The notes: generated from the sequence alone by a model not told the origin. A stretch of 64,000 nt of DNA from Bhargavaea cecembensis (GCF_001619585.1 NZ_LQNT01000001.1:434001-498000), one strand, 5' to 3'; positions 25,404-34,331 are shown, counted from the first letter of the stretch. Numbers and translations: made by a program.

Positions 25404-26465
25404 ATGGATAAATTAAAGGCATTCCGTGCTTATTTCGATGCGCTCGGAATCGATGGGTTTCTCGTAACGAATCCGTACAGCCGACGTTACCTGACCGGCT
25501 TCACGGGCTCCGCCGGCACGGCGGTGATTTCGCGTGACGATGCTGTTTTTATCACAGATTTCCGATATACGGAACAAGCTTCGGAACAGGTATCCGGTTA
25601 CCGCATCGTGAAGCAGTCCGGGCTGATGAAGGATGCGGTCGCCGAACAGGTAAAAGCGATGGGAATCCAAAACATCGGCTTTGAACAGGATACGCTTCCG
25701 TATGCCGAATACGATCAGTTCCGCAAGGTGGCAGAAGCGGAGTGGACTCCTGTATCCGATGTGATCGAGAAGCTCCGGATGATCAAAACGGACGACGAAC
25801 TCATGACCATCCGCAAGGCGGCCAAGATTGCCGACGAGGCATTTGACCACATCCTCACGTTCATCAAGCCGGGTGTGACCGAACTGGAAGTGTCCAATGA
25901 GCTGGAGTTCTGCATGCGCCGACTGGGTGCCGCGGAATCATCGTTTGACACGATTGTAGCTTCGGGCAAGCGTTCGGCGCTGCCCCACGGAGTCGCGACC
26001 GGCAAAGTCATTGAAAACGGCGACATGGTGACATTGGACTTCGGTGCACTGTATGATGGCTATGTATCGGACATCACACGCACCATCGCGGTCGGCGAGC
26101 CCTCCGAAGAGCTCAAGAAAATCTACCATATTGTCCTGGAAGCCCAGCAGCGCGCATGTTCCGCACTTAAACCGGGTATGACAGGGAGAGAGGCGGATGC
26201 CGTCGCCAGGGACTACATCAGCGAACACGGCTACGGTGAAGCATTCGGACATTCGACGGGTCACGGAATCGGTCTGGAGGTCCATGAGGGGCCGGGTCTT
26301 TCGTTCCGTTCCGATACGGTTCTTGAGCCGGGCATGGTTGTTACGGTCGAGCCGGGCATTTACGTTCCCGGCCTGGGCGGCGTACGCATTGAAGACGACG
26401 TGCTCATCACGGAAGACGGCTGTGAACTGCTGACGTCCTCACCGAAGCAGCTTATCATTCTATAA
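25404..26465 (+). CDS. M24 family Xaa-Pro aminopeptidase-like protein (YqhT)
   Basis: 353 residues. A creatinase-type N-terminal domain ([20 protein letters not shown]) precedes the pita-bread metallopeptidase domain. The metal ligands are visible in [19 protein letters not shown] (two Asp), [14 protein letters not shown] (His) and VEPGIY plus GVRIEDDVL (two Glu). Expected to remove N-terminal residues preceding proline. Overlapping ATGs at 25398 and 25404; the second has better spacing from AAAAGGGG. Lies directly before efp, an arrangement common in Firmicutes. Confidence 0.9.
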   Translation: MDKLKAFRAYFDALGIDGFLVTNPYSRRYLTGFTGSAGTAVISRDDAVFITDFRYTEQASEQVSGYRIVKQSGLMKDAVAEQVKAMGIQNIGFEQDTLPYAEYDQFRKVAEAEWTPVSDVIEKLRMIKTDDELMTIRKAAKIADEAFDHILTFIKPGVTELEVSNELEFCMRRLGAAESSFDTIVASGKRSALPHGVATGKVIENGDMVTLDFGALYDGYVSDITRTIAVGEPSEELKKIYHIVLEAQQRACSALKPGMTGREADAVARDYISEHGYGEAFGHSTGHGIGLEVHEGPGLSFRSDTVLEPGMVVTVEPGIYVPGLGGVRIEDDVLITEDGCELLTSSPKQLIIL

Positions 26466-26488
26466 CAAGCGAAAATGGAGGATCTCAC

Positions 26489-27046
26489 ATGATTTCTGTA
26501 AACGATTTTAAAACCGGTCTTACGATCGAAGTGGACGGCGACATCTATCGCGTCCTGGATTTCCAGCACGTTAAGCCGGGCAAGGGTGCGGCATTCGTCC
26601 GTTCCAAGCTCCGCAACCTGCGCAACGGGAACACCACGGAGAAGACATTCCGCGGCGGAGAAAAAGTGGAGCGGGCACAGATTGACAACCGCCGCATGCA
26701 GTACCTGTATGCAAACGGTGACCAGCACGTGTTCATGGACAACGACAACTATGAGCAGATCGAGCTGGGTGAAGCGCAAATCGAGTATGAGCTGAAGTTC
26801 CTTAAAGAGAACATGGAAGTCCATGTGATCCAGTATCAGGGCGAGACGCTCGGCGTCGACCTTCCGGCAACCGTCGAACTCGAGGTGACGGAAACCGAGC
26901 CGGGCATCAAGGGTGATACGGCAAGCGGCGGCTCCAAGCCGGCAACGATGGAAACCGGCCTGGTCGTCCAGGTTCCGTTCTTCATCAACTCAGGCGACCG
27001 CCTGATCATCAACACCTCTGAAGGAGAGTACGTCTCCCGCGCATAA
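26489..27046 (+). CDS. efp: Elongation factor P
   Basis: 185 residues, standard for EF-P, which binds ribosomes stalled at polyproline stretches. The N-terminal KOW-like domain begins [25 protein letters not shown], followed by [12 protein letters not shown], where the loop lysine (KPGKG) is the site modified in many bacteria. The C-terminal OB domain ends in [15 protein letters not shown] behind TGGAGG. The gene is followed by a strong hairpin terminator and then a long tandem repeat. Confidence 0.97.
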   Translation: MISVNDFKTGLTIEVDGDIYRVLDFQHVKPGKGAAFVRSKLRNLRNGNTTEKTFRGGEKVERAQIDNRRMQYLYANGDQHVFMDNDNYEQIELGEAQIEYELKFLKENMEVHVIQYQGETLGVDLPATVELEVTETEPGIKGDTASGGSKPATMETGLVVQVPFFINSGDRLIINTSEGEYVSRA

Positions 27047-27071
27047 GAGAAAAATTCCATACGTTCCAAAA

Positions 27072-27115
27072 CAGGCTGCAGACAAAGCGGATCATCCGCG
27101 TGTCTGCAGCCTTTT
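27072..27115 (+). terminator. Terminator after efp with CTGCAGACA arms (hairpin copy 2)
   Basis: AGGCTGCAGACA / TGTCTGCAGCCT, a 12-bp stem with an internal CGCGG-like extension, followed by TTTTTG. The left arm shares 14 identical nucleotides (27074-27087) with the hairpin arm at 19908-19921. Confidence 0.85.
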
Positions 27116-27130
27116 TGATTTCATGCATCA

Positions 27131-27490
27131 TTGGCCTGCGATTTGCCGTATGGGCTTGTGATTCGCAGCATGGGCCTGTGAATTGCCGTATGGGCTTGGT
27201 ATTTGCCGCATGGGCTTGTGATTTGCCGCATGGTCCTGTGAATTGCCGCATGGGTTTGTGATTTGCTGCATGGGCGTGTGATTTGCTGTATGGGCTTGTG
27301 ATTTGCTGCATGGACCTGTGAATTGCCGCATGGGCCTGCGATTTGCCGCATGGACTTGTGATTTGCTGCATGGGCTTGTGATTTGCCGCATGGGCTTGTG
27401 ATTTGCCGCATGGGCTTGTGATTTGCTGTATGGGCTTGACATTTGCCGCATGGTCCTGGGATTCTCCACATGGTCCTGCAATTCGCTGCA
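27131..27490. repeat. Tandem array of eighteen 20-bp units
   Basis: 360 bp made of 18 units with exact 20-bp period and no insertions or deletions; the typical unit is TGGGCTTGTGATTTGCCGCA. Units differ by substitutions, mostly at positions 4-6, 8-11 and 17-18. A decayed further copy (CTTGCCGTATGG) lies near 27510. The array fills the efp-spoIIIAC interval, where related genomes carry spoIIIAA and spoIIIAB. The remaining 27491-27588 shows no gene. All three minus-strand frames are open across the array because the unit contains no stop in that orientation; they are not taken as genes. Confidence 0.95.
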
Positions 27491-27588
27491 TGGATCACCA
27501 CCCTACTTGCCGTATGGTCTTCACCCGCTACAGAACAGCATAACGGCATCAGGAGCCGCATACATTCAAAAAAACGGGAGGGCCGCAT

Positions 27589-27792
27589 GTGGAACTTCAA
27601 GATATTCTTCGGGTAGCGGGAGTCGGTCTCGTCATCGCCTTCCTGCATCTGTTTTTCGAGCAGACAGGGAAGAAAGAGTATTCTTTTTTCATATTTTTCG
27701 TTGCCTATCTGTATATCACGGCTGAGATGCTCCGTTTCCTCCGGATTTTCTTTACGGAAATCTCATCTTTCTTCTCATGGCTTTCGGCGTAG
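27589..27792 (+). CDS. spoIIIAC: Stage III sporulation protein AC
   Basis: 67 residues from GTG 27589, with GGGAGG 7 nt upstream; the overlapping ATG at 27587 reads into a stop after nine codons. The sequence AGVGLVIAFLHLFFEQTGKKEYS closely matches the conserved core of SpoIIIAC, and there are two membrane helices. In spore formers SpoIIIAC is part of the SpoIIIA-SpoIIQ channel between mother cell and forespore. First gene of the reduced spoIIIA set in this window; the AA and AB genes that should precede it are absent. Confidence 0.88.
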   Translation: MELQDILRVAGVGLVIAFLHLFFEQTGKKEYSFFIFFVAYLYITAEMLRFLRIFFTEISSFFSWLSA

Positions 27793-27801
27793 AGGGTTCG
27801 C

Positions 27802-28176
27802 ATGGAAATTATTTTGTCCGCAATCATCATGGTGTTCCTTCTGATCATGCTGGATGCCTTCCTGCCCAAGATGGCACCGTTTTTTCTTCTGATCTTCTTT
27901 TTCCTGCTTCTGGCACAGCTGACGTTCAGGATGGCCGTGCCGCTTCTGCAAGAGCTGCCGCTTGCGTGGGACGGGCCGGGAGCCCGGCAGATCCGGCTGA
28001 TTGCTGGTTCCGCTTTTCTGTTTTATCTGTCTGCCTCGTTCCGGGACATGCTCGGGGAAATCGGCTATGCGCCGATTGGCCGTCTGTCCCATATGGCAGT
28101 CCAGCTGCTGCTGGTCGGTGTATGGCTGGGGGAGTTCAGGGAGACTGCGGGCGTGCTAACCGGTCTGCTGCCGTGA
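27802..28176 (+). CDS. spoIIIAD: Divergent stage III sporulation protein AD
   Basis: 124 residues, very hydrophobic with about four helices. The second half (IAGSAFLFYLSASFRDMLGE and a GLLP end) follows the SpoIIIAD pattern in which IxGxAYxxEFxxxxxKDAGE precedes two helices and a terminal GLLP, but identity looks low. Position between spoIIIAC and spoIIIAE supports the call. The binding site before ATG 27802 is weak (AGAGGG). Family role: inner ring/channel membrane protein of the SpoIIIA complex. Confidence 0.7.
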   Translation: MEIILSAIIMVFLLIMLDAFLPKMAPFFLLIFFFLLLAQLTFRMAVPLLQELPLAWDGPGARQIRLIAGSAFLFYLSASFRDMLGEIGYAPIGRLSHMAVQLLLVGVWLGEFRETAGVLTGLLP

Positions 28177-28195
28177 CGGAAAGGGGGCAATCGAG

Positions 28196-29095
28196 ATGTG
28201 GGAGCTGATCGCCGCTGTTGCCGGACCTCCCGCAAGGCTGTTTGTGCTGATCATCGTCCTTTCCGCCGCAGCTCTGGCGGCGGATTTTGTCGTCCCGCAA
28301 TTCCGTGAGTGGACAAGGCTGTTACTGCTTGTCTCGGCGGGGGCGGCGGCGATGGGCCCGGCAATCGATGCAGTCCGCATGATGGACGGGCTCGTCGCGA
28401 AAATGACGGGGCTGTTCCTCGGGATCTACCCGGTCCTTGCAGCCGGCATGGCCGCTGCGGGAGGTGCGCTTTCGCTCATCAACTGGAACCCTGCCGTTTT
28501 CCTGTTTGTCCAGGGGGCTGTCGTGATCGGGGGCAAGTGGATGGTTCCGCTGCTGATCGTGAGCTTTATCCTGGACTACCTGTCCAGGCTCGTGCCGGAA
28601 ATTCCGTTTACTCGTATTTCCGAAATGATCCGGGTGACCCTCCTCGGCGCGATTTCCGTGATCATCGCATGCTACTCGCTTTTCATCACAGCGACCGGAG
28701 CGATGGCATGGTCATCGGGGAGTGCCATGGCCGAACCGATTAAGGCGTTGCTGCGCCAGCATGTGCCGCTTGTCGGTTCGTTCATCACGGATACGATGGG
28801 CGTGGTCGGCAAGTATTCTTCCGGCATGGCACCGATCGCCGGAAGCTATCTGATCGTGGCGCTGCTCCTGACCAGCCTGACCCCCGTGGCCTATGTGCTT
28901 CTGACGGCTTTTCTCTACAAATGGATTGCTGCGCTTTGCGAACCGTTTGCGCATGAGGATCTTGCGGGATTCTTCGATGATATCGGCAAGACACTTTTCG
29001 TCCTCTGCGGAATCATGCTGGTTGTGGCGTTCGCAATTTTCTATACAGCCGTATTATCCATCGTCCTGATCAAGGTCATTGCAGGAGCGGGGTGA
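28196..29095 (+). CDS. spoIIIAE: Stage III sporulation protein AE, N-terminally shortened
   Basis: 299 residues against roughly 400 in Bacillus subtilis. The multi-helix C-terminal membrane domain is retained, including PEIPFTRISEMIR and the GSFITDTMGVVGKYSSG segment, but the signal peptide and extracytoplasmic N-terminal region seen in typical SpoIIIAE are missing; the protein starts almost directly with membrane helices. ATG 28196 has AAAGGGGG upstream. Lies in order between AD and AF remnants. Confidence 0.82.
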   Translation: MWELIAAVAGPPARLFVLIIVLSAAALAADFVVPQFREWTRLLLLVSAGAAAMGPAIDAVRMMDGLVAKMTGLFLGIYPVLAAGMAAAGGALSLINWNPAVFLFVQGAVVIGGKWMVPLLIVSFILDYLSRLVPEIPFTRISEMIRVTLLGAISVIIACYSLFITATGAMAWSSGSAMAEPIKALLRQHVPLVGSFITDTMGVVGKYSSGMAPIAGSYLIVALLLTSLTPVAYVLLTAFLYKWIAALCEPFAHEDLAGFFDDIGKTLFVLCGIMLVVAFAIFYTAVLSIVLIKVIAGAG

Positions 29096-29099
29096 GGGA

Positions 29100-29258
29100 A
29101 TGTGGGAATGGATTTCCGGCCTGATCTGGCTGATGGGAATCCTGGCGGTCACCGGTACTGTCCTCGGACCGGACGAGCGGGAGAATTTCATGCCGCTTAT
29201 GAGGCTTGCGGTACTTCTTTACATCCTAAAGCTAATCTCCCTGCTGCCCGGGTCATAG
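29100..29258 (+). pseudogene. spoIIIAF: Truncated SpoIIIAF (membrane stub)
   Basis: 52 residues beginning MWEWISGLIWLMGILAV. The two-helix N-terminal pattern with LGPDE... between the helices and LKLISLLP at the end fits the first ~50 residues of SpoIIIAF, normally ~200 residues. A TAG follows the second helix, and 29259-29399 (141 nt) shows no continuation in any frame that I recognise. Either a degenerate gene or a minimal form. It starts 4 nt after the spoIIIAE stop behind GTGAGGG. Confidence 0.6.
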
Positions 29259-29399
29259 CCTGTACGAGCCGTGCATACTATGTCTCAGGATGAATAGCCG
29301 GAGATCACGGCACGGCGGCCCCGGCCCGCCGGAGCGTCCCAATCGCTCCCATATACCGGAAACAGCACTGATTGAAAGGACGGGAAGCGTGGAGATGAC

Positions 29400-29822
29400 A
29401 TGGAGAAAACCTTTAAGAAGAGCGCCCTGCCGCTCCTGCTCGCCGGCGCCGCCTGCCTGTTCATCCTGGCGCCGGGGGTGACCGGGCTGTTTTCCGGCAG
29501 CGGAGGAGAAAGCCCGGGGCCGGGCCCGTCGGATCTGGAGTCGGTCCTTTCCGAAATCAATGGCGTCGGGAAAGTCCGGGTCTATCGGCAGGGCGGGGGT
29601 CAGGAGGAACAGGGCGGCATCCTAATGCCCCTTGACAGCTACTTCGGGACCTCGACCGGGAAAGGGCGGGACACGCCCTCCGGCGGAATCCTGGTTGTCG
29701 CGGAAGGGGCCGGCGATCCGCGGATCCGTGCCGAACTGGTCCGCATCCTGTCGGGTGTCCTCCAGCTGCCCGAGCACCGGATTGTAGTAGTGGAAATGAA
29801 AAATGAGGGGGAAGAGGGATGA
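29400..29822 (+). CDS. spoIIIAG: Stage III sporulation protein AG, shortened
   Basis: 140 residues against about 229 in Bacillus subtilis. One membrane helix (residues 10-30) is followed by a Gly/Pro-rich linker, then LESVLSEINGVGKVRVY and SGGILVVAEGAGDPRIRAELVRILSGVLQLPEHRIVVVEMK, the ring-building fold of SpoIIIAG. The long insertion that forms the cup and beta-triangle in the Bacillus ring is reduced to about 30 residues. ATG overlaps GTGGAG-rich sequence. Its stop overlaps the spoIIIAH start. Confidence 0.78.
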   Translation: MEKTFKKSALPLLLAGAACLFILAPGVTGLFSGSGGESPGPGPSDLESVLSEINGVGKVRVYRQGGGQEEQGGILMPLDSYFGTSTGKGRDTPSGGILVVAEGAGDPRIRAELVRILSGVLQLPEHRIVVVEMKNEGEEG

Positions 29823-30355
29823 GAGTGAAGAAAAAAGGTGTCTGGTTCCTGACGTTGCTCAGTCTGGTGGCGGTGATCGGAGTGTACTATCTGTTTGACC
29901 GCAATCCGATGCCGTTTGACGGAATCACGATCTTCTCGGATGATACGATCAAAGACACGGAGCTTGGGGAAGCAGGCAGTGACGCAACACCGGTATTTGC
30001 CGAAAGCTACCTGTTCGAGGAACTGAGGATGGAAATGCGCAATGAACGCAGCCAGCAGCGTGAATTGCTTACACAGAAAATCACAGCCGACGATCTCACT
30101 GCCGAAGAGCGGGACCAGGCCTTTGATGATATGCAGATCCTCACCAAGCGGGAGACGGCTGAAGCCATGCTCGAGATGCTGATTAAAGACCTCGGATACG
30201 AGGATGCGGTTGTCCGCACCGAAGACGGCACTGTAAAGGTCAGCGTCATTGCTGACGAACTGTCGGCCGCACAGGCAGATCAGATCGTGTATACGGTCAA
30301 GAGCGAGTGGGAAGATTCCTCAACCGTCTATGTAGATTTCAAATCAGGACAATGA
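29819..30355 (+). CDS. spoIIIAH: Stage III sporulation protein AH
   Basis: 178 residues (about 218 in Bacillus). A single N-terminal membrane helix (KKGVWFLTLLSLVAVIGVYYLF) is followed by a shortened linker and the conserved C-terminal YscJ-like domain, with LRMEMRNERSQQRELL, DDMQILTKRETAEAMLEMLIKDLGYEDAVVR and VYVDFKSGQ. In spore formers this domain binds SpoIIQ across the intermembrane space. It is the best preserved gene of the set. A terminator follows. Confidence 0.88.
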   Translation: MRVKKKGVWFLTLLSLVAVIGVYYLFDRNPMPFDGITIFSDDTIKDTELGEAGSDATPVFAESYLFEELRMEMRNERSQQRELLTQKITADDLTAEERDQAFDDMQILTKRETAEAMLEMLIKDLGYEDAVVRTEDGTVKVSVIADELSAAQADQIVYTVKSEWEDSSTVYVDFKSGQ

Positions 30356-30357
30356 AC

Positions 30358-30384
30358 AAGGCCTCCGCAAGGCCTTTTTCTTTT
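30358..30384 (+). terminator. Rho-independent terminator after spoIIIAH
   Basis: AAGGCCT / AGGCCTT with a 5-nt loop and a TTTCTTTTT tail. Confidence 0.8.
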
Positions 30385-30521
30385 TGAAAAATTCTGTTTA
30401 TCTCATTCTTTTCTCGTACTTCAGTACCGGTTTCCTCGCTTTTATGTGATAAGTATTTAAAAAAACTTTACAAACGCTTAGAATGTAAGGGTACACATTT
30501 AAAGTTAGGGGAGTCGTCAGA

Positions 30522-31022
30522 ATGCTTAAAATTCAAGAGATCCGCGAAATCATCAAATTGATCGACCAGACGGGAATTGAAGAATTCAAGTACAAGACGG
30601 AAGAAGGGGAGATCAAGCTGAAAAAAGGCGGTGCTGTCCAGGTGACGGAAACTGCCCCTGCAGCACCGGTTGCAGCTGCCCCTGCACCGGCTCCGGCCGC
30701 ACCTGCAGCCCAGCCTGCACCTGTGGCCAAGGAAGAGCCCAAGCAGCAGGAAGCAGCGCCTGCAGCATCGCAGGATGAAAATCTGCTGGAAGTGAAATCC
30801 CCGATGGTCGGGACATTCTATAAGTCGCCGTCACCGGATGCGCCTGCATTTGTTTCCGTCGGAGACAAGGTCAAGCCGGACAGCGTGGTCTGCATCGTCG
30901 AAGCCATGAAACTGTTCAACGAAATCGAGGCAGAAATGAACGGGGAGATTGCGCAGATCCTCGTAGAAGACGGACAGCTTGTTGAATATGGCCAGCCGCT
31001 GTTCCTGGTCAAGCCGGAATAA
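30522..31022 (+). CDS. accB: Biotin carboxyl carrier protein of acetyl-CoA carboxylase
   Basis: 166 residues. The N-terminal region ([18 protein letters not shown]) is followed by an Ala/Pro-rich linker (about residues 45-85) and a biotinyl domain with EAMK; K130 is the biotinylated lysine. It carries CO2 between biotin carboxylase and carboxyltransferase in malonyl-CoA synthesis. ATG behind TTAGGGGAG. Forms a two-gene operon with accC, separated by 14 nt. The upstream 137 nt is AT-rich and likely holds the promoter, but no clear element could be fixed. Confidence 0.96.
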   Translation: MLKIQEIREIIKLIDQTGIEEFKYKTEEGEIKLKKGGAVQVTETAPAAPVAAAPAPAPAAPAAQPAPVAKEEPKQQEAAPAASQDENLLEVKSPMVGTFYKSPSPDAPAFVSVGDKVKPDSVVCIVEAMKLFNEIEAEMNGEIAQILVEDGQLVEYGQPLFLVKPE

Positions 31023-31036
31023 GGGGGGCTGAAATA

Positions 31037-32410
31037 ATGAAAAAAGTCCTCATTGCCAATCGCGGGGAAATCGCGGTCCGCATCATCCGTGCGTGCCGCG
31101 ACCTCGGTATCCAAACGGTCGCCGTCTATTCCGAAGCGGACCGTGAAGCCCTGCACGTAGAAATGGCCGATGAAGCATATTGCATCGGTCCGAAGCTATC
31201 CAAAGACAGTTATCTGAACTTTACCAATGTCATCAGTGTCGCCAAGATGACCGGCTGTGACGGCATCCATCCGGGATACGGCTTCCTGGCGGAAAACGCC
31301 GATTTCGCAGAACTGTGCGAAGAGGTCAATGTCACATTCATCGGGCCATCCGCGGAAGCGATCTCCAAGATGGGGACAAAAGATGTTGCCCGTGAAACGA
31401 TGCGCGAGGCGGGTGTTCCGGTCGTCCCCGGTTCCAAAGGGATTGTCGACGGCCCCGAAGGTGCCCTGGAAATTGCACAGGAGATCGGATTCCCGGTCAT
31501 CATCAAGGCGACAGCCGGCGGCGGCGGAAAAGGAATCCGCGTTGCGCGGGATGAAGCAGAGCTGAAGAAGGGTGTCGAGATCACCCAGAAAGAAGCCGCT
31601 GCCGCATTCGGCAACCCGGGTGTCTATATCGAGAAGTTCATCGAGAACTTCCGCCATGTCGAGATCCAGGTTCTCGCCGACCAGTTCGGCAATACGATCC
31701 ATCTCGGCGAGCGCGACTGTTCGATCCAGCGCCGGATGCAGAAGCTGGTCGAGGAAGCGCCGTCGCCGGCACTCTCACAAGAGACCCGTGAGAAGATGGG
31801 ACAGGCTGCCGTTCTCGCCGCCCAGGCAGTCGGCTACCGCAGCGCTGGCACGGTGGAGTTCATCTATGACCACATCAATGATAAATTCTACTTTATGGAG
31901 ATGAACACCCGGATCCAGGTGGAGCACCCTGTTACCGAGATGGTGACGGGCATCGATCTGATCGCGCAGCAGCTGAAGATTGCCTCGGGCGAACCGCTTG
32001 AAATCAAGCAGGAAGATGTAAAGATCAACGGCTGGTCGATCGAGTGCCGCATCAATGCGGAAAACCCTTCGCGCAACTTCATGCCGTCACCGGGCCGTGT
32101 AAACATGTACATAGTTCCCGGCGGCAATGGGGTCCGCGTTGACTCTGCGGTTTATCCCGGTTACATGATTCCGCCGTTCTACGATTCGATGGTCGCCAAG
32201 CTCATCACATTTGCCGATACGCGTGAAGAGGCTGTTGCCCGGATGAAACGGGCACTGTCCGAGTTCGTCGTGGAAGGCGTCGATACGACCATCCCGTTCC
32301 ATCTCAATCTCATGGACCATGAGGTGTTCAAGTCCGGCGACTTCGACACCAAGTTCCTTGAAAAATATGATGTAATGGCTGAAACTGAAGAAGAAGCCAG
32401 ACAACATTGA
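31037..32410 (+). CDS. accC: Acetyl-CoA carboxylase biotin carboxylase subunit
   Basis: 457 residues. ATP-grasp enzyme that carboxylates biotin on Acc[24 protein letters not shown] at the start, the glycine-rich ATP loop [12 protein letters not shown], the HVEIQVLAD segment and [22 protein letters not shown] are diagnostic. RBS AAGGGGGG before ATG. Might also serve the acyl-CoA carboxylase beta subunit encoded near the end of the window, since no second biotin carboxylase gene is seen here; that sharing is speculation. Confidence 0.97.
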   Translation: MKKVLIANRGEIAVRIIRACRDLGIQTVAVYSEADREALHVEMADEAYCIGPKLSKDSYLNFTNVISVAKMTGCDGIHPGYGFLAENADFAELCEEVNVTFIGPSAEAISKMGTKDVARETMREAGVPVVPGSKGIVDGPEGALEIAQEIGFPVIIKATAGGGGKGIRVARDEAELKKGVEITQKEAAAAFGNPGVYIEKFIENFRHVEIQVLADQFGNTIHLGERDCSIQRRMQKLVEEAPSPALSQETREKMGQAAVLAAQAVGYRSAGTVEFIYDHINDKFYFMEMNTRIQVEHPVTEMVTGIDLIAQQLKIASGEPLEIKQEDVKINGWSIECRINAENPSRNFMPSPGRVNMYIVPGGNGVRVDSAVYPGYMIPPFYDSMVAKLITFADTREEAVARMKRALSEFVVEGVDTTIPFHLNLMDHEVFKSGDFDTKFLEKYDVMAETEEEARQH

Positions 32411-32426
32411 GAAAGGGATGATCCGG

Positions 32427-32828
32427 ATGGCAGAACAACCGAATTCCTCCCATGAGGCAGCGGCCGCAGCCGGCAAGGAAATATACGGCAAGGTCGAACT
32501 CGCCCCCGAAGTGCTGGAAGTGATCGTCGGCATCGCCACTGCAGAAGTGGAAGGCGTGGCGGACATGAGAGGGTCATTTGCAGCAGGAGTTGCTGAAAAG
32601 CTGGGGCGCAAGGTGCACGGCAAAGGAGTAAAGCTCGACTATAATGATGACGGGCTCTTTATCGATGTCTATTGTTCGGTGGGCTATGGCCATTCGGTCC
32701 CCTCCGTTGCCCGTAAAATACAGGAAAACGTCCGCCAGTCGGTCTTCAATATGACCGCCATCGAACCGGAAGAAGTGAACGTCCATATCACCGGCATCCA
32801 GTTCGACCAGACGGAAGAACGTGCCTGA
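32427..32828 (+). CDS. Asp23/Gls24 family envelope stress response protein (YqhY)
   Basis: 133 residues. The Asp23 fold is recognisable from KVELAPEVLEVIVGIATAEVEGVADM, GVKLDYNDDGLFIDVYCSVGYGHSVPSVARKIQENV and a VNVHITGIQF end. ATG 32427 is preferred over 32418 for its spacing from GAAAGGG. It follows accC by 16 nt, as yqhY follows accC in Bacillus, where YqhY has been linked to control of acetyl-CoA carboxylase activity. A terminator separates it from nusB. Confidence 0.9.
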   Translation: MAEQPNSSHEAAAAAGKEIYGKVELAPEVLEVIVGIATAEVEGVADMRGSFAAGVAEKLGRKVHGKGVKLDYNDDGLFIDVYCSVGYGHSVPSVARKIQENVRQSVFNMTAIEPEEVNVHITGIQFDQTEERA

Positions 32829-32832
32829 CAGG

Positions 32833-32861
32833 AAAGCCGCCAATTCATGGCGGCTTTTTAC
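32833..32861 (+). terminator. Rho-independent terminator after yqhY
   Basis: AAAGCCGCC / GGCGGCTTT, 9-bp stem with 7-nt loop, followed by TT and A. Confidence 0.85.
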
Positions 32862-32890
32862 GTTCGGATTCATACCGGACGGTGAAAATA

Positions 32891-32899
32891 TGCTATCAT
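32891..32899 (+). promoter_or_regulatory. Candidate extended -10 promoter of nusB
   Basis: TGCTATCAT (TGn plus TATCAT) lies 36 nt before the nusB start and just past the yqhY terminator. No strong -35 is evident. Confidence 0.4.
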
Positions 32900-32934
32900 A
32901 GTCCAGAACGATGCAAAAAGAGGAGATTGCCCGG

Positions 32935-33318
32935 ATGAAACGACATGAAGCACGAGAAAAAGCCATGCAGACGCTGTTCCAGCTGGACAGCACGGAGATG
33001 ACGCCGGAAGAGGCCATGGAGCATATCACGGGCGAGGACGAGGTCCGTGACCCGTTTTATGCATCCCTCGTCGAAGGTACCTATGGAAAGCGGGAAGAGA
33101 TCGACGAGTCCCTGAAGTCGAAGCTCGAAAACTGGAAACTGGAGCGGCTTCCGAAGGTCGAAAGGACCGTGCTGCGGATGGCTGTCTACGAACTCCTTCA
33201 TATGAAGGAAACACCATCCAAGGTCGTGCTGAACGAAGCAATCGAGCTCAGCAAGACATTCGGGGACGAAAAATCAAGCCGATTCGTGAACGGCGTCCTT
33301 TCCAAATACACAGACTGA
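32935..33318 (+). CDS. nusB: Transcription antitermination factor NusB
   Basis: 127 residues, all-helical. The N-terminal arginine-rich [18 protein letters not shown] is the boxA-RNA-binding helix of Nus[18 protein letters not shown] and [26 protein letters not shown] are the conserved C-terminal part. With NusE it promotes antitermination of rRNA operons. ATG 32935 matches the family start; a longer frame beginning at 32911 would add eight residues across the ribosome binding site. folD follows within 30 nt. Confidence 0.95.
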   Translation: MKRHEAREKAMQTLFQLDSTEMTPEEAMEHITGEDEVRDPFYASLVEGTYGKREEIDESLKSKLENWKLERLPKVERTVLRMAVYELLHMKETPSKVVLNEAIELSKTFGDEKSSRFVNGVLSKYTD

Positions 33319-33344
33319 AACCTATACAGCTTGGAGTGAAACGC

Positions 33345-34205
33345 GTGGAAGGCAAGATTATTGACGGCAAAGAAATCAGCAGGCAAGTGAAGGAAGAAGT
33401 AAAGATGGGTGTGGAACGGCTCAAGGCCGAAGGCATGACCCCCGGACTCGCGGTCATCCTCGTCGGGGACGATCCGGCATCGTCGGCATACGTCGGCAGC
33501 AAAGAGCGTACGACGAAGGCGCTCGGCATGCATTCCGAAGTGATCCGGATGGGCAGTGAAACCAGTGAATCGGCCCTTCTCGACGAAATCACAAGGCTGA
33601 ACGGCGATCCGGCGATCCACGGCATCCTCGTACAGCTTCCGCTTCCGGAACAGATCGATGAGCAGCGGGTAATCGCAGCGATCCACCCAGATAAGGACGT
33701 GGACGGCTTCCATCCTGAAAATGCCGGAAGGCTCATGGCCGGGATGGACGGATTTGTGCCGTGCACGCCTCTTGGCATCATGGTCATGCTGGAGCGCAGC
33801 GGAGTGGATCTCAACGGCAAGCATGCCGTTGTGGTCGGGCGGAGCAATATTGTCGGCAAGCCGATGGCGATGCTTCTCCTTCGTGAAAATGCGACCGTCA
33901 CCATCTGCCATTCCAGGACGGAAGATTTGCCGTCCATCACCCGCCAAGCTGATGTCCTGGTCGCCGCAGTCGGGCGCGAGGGCATGATCGGCCGTGACCA
34001 CGTCAAGGACGGGGCTGTCATCATCGATGTCGGCATCAACCGCGGGGCGGACGGCAAGCTGCACGGTGACGTCGATTTTGAAGAGGTTCTCCCTGCAGCT
34101 TCCGCCATCACGCCGGTTCCGGGCGGGGTAGGGCCCATGACAATCGCGATGCTGATGTCCAACACCCTGAAAAGTGCGGAAAAAGCCCTAAGGGCTTCCC
34201 GCTGA
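33345..34205 (+). CDS. folD: Methylenetetrahydrofolate dehydrogenase / methenyltetrahydrofolate cyclohydrolase
   Basis: 286 residues, usual for bifunctional FolD, which interconverts 5,10-methylene-, methenyl- and 10-formyl-tetrahydrofolate with NADP. Motifs: [17 protein letters not shown] with the catalytic lysine following in [54 protein letters not shown], and [18 protein letters not shown] 33345 is chosen because GGAGTGA lies 5-6 nt upstream; GTG 33336 overlaps that site. Confidence 0.96.
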   Translation: MEGKIIDGKEISRQVKEEVKMGVERLKAEGMTPGLAVILVGDDPASSAYVGSKERTTKALGMHSEVIRMGSETSESALLDEITRLNGDPAIHGILVQLPLPEQIDEQRVIAAIHPDKDVDGFHPENAGRLMAGMDGFVPCTPLGIMVMLERSGVDLNGKHAVVVGRSNIVGKPMAMLLLRENATVTICHSRTEDLPSITRQADVLVAAVGREGMIGRDHVKDGAVIIDVGINRGADGKLHGDVDFEEVLPAASAITPVPGGVGPMTIAMLMSNTLKSAEKALRASR

Positions 34206-34245
34206 CCCGCAGGAAAAACACAGGACAGGATCGATTCTAATTCAG

Positions 34246-34303
34246 CAAGCGGCAAGGGCGGCACAGAATCCCACGGGAAGCCTGCCGCCTCTGCCGCTTG
34301 TTT
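34246..34303 (+). terminator. Long GC-rich hairpin between folD and xseA
   Basis: CAAGCGGCA pairs with TGCCGCTTG, and GGCGGCA with TGCCGCC inside, around a ~20-nt loop, followed by TTTAC. Probably a terminator or attenuator, though the T tract is short. Confidence 0.6.
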
Positions 34304-34331
34304 ACTGTAATCTGAGAAAGGCGGTGCCCGC

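Noticed and set aside
27131-27490. CRISPR array
   Set aside because: Units are contiguous 20-mers with no unique spacers, and no cas genes are nearby.
27009-27648. Minus-strand frames of 117-175 codons across the tandem array, encoding a 20-residue repeat
   Set aside because: The 20-bp unit has no stop in that orientation, so all three frames are open automatically and give the same repeat peptide. No ribosome binding site, signal or domain.
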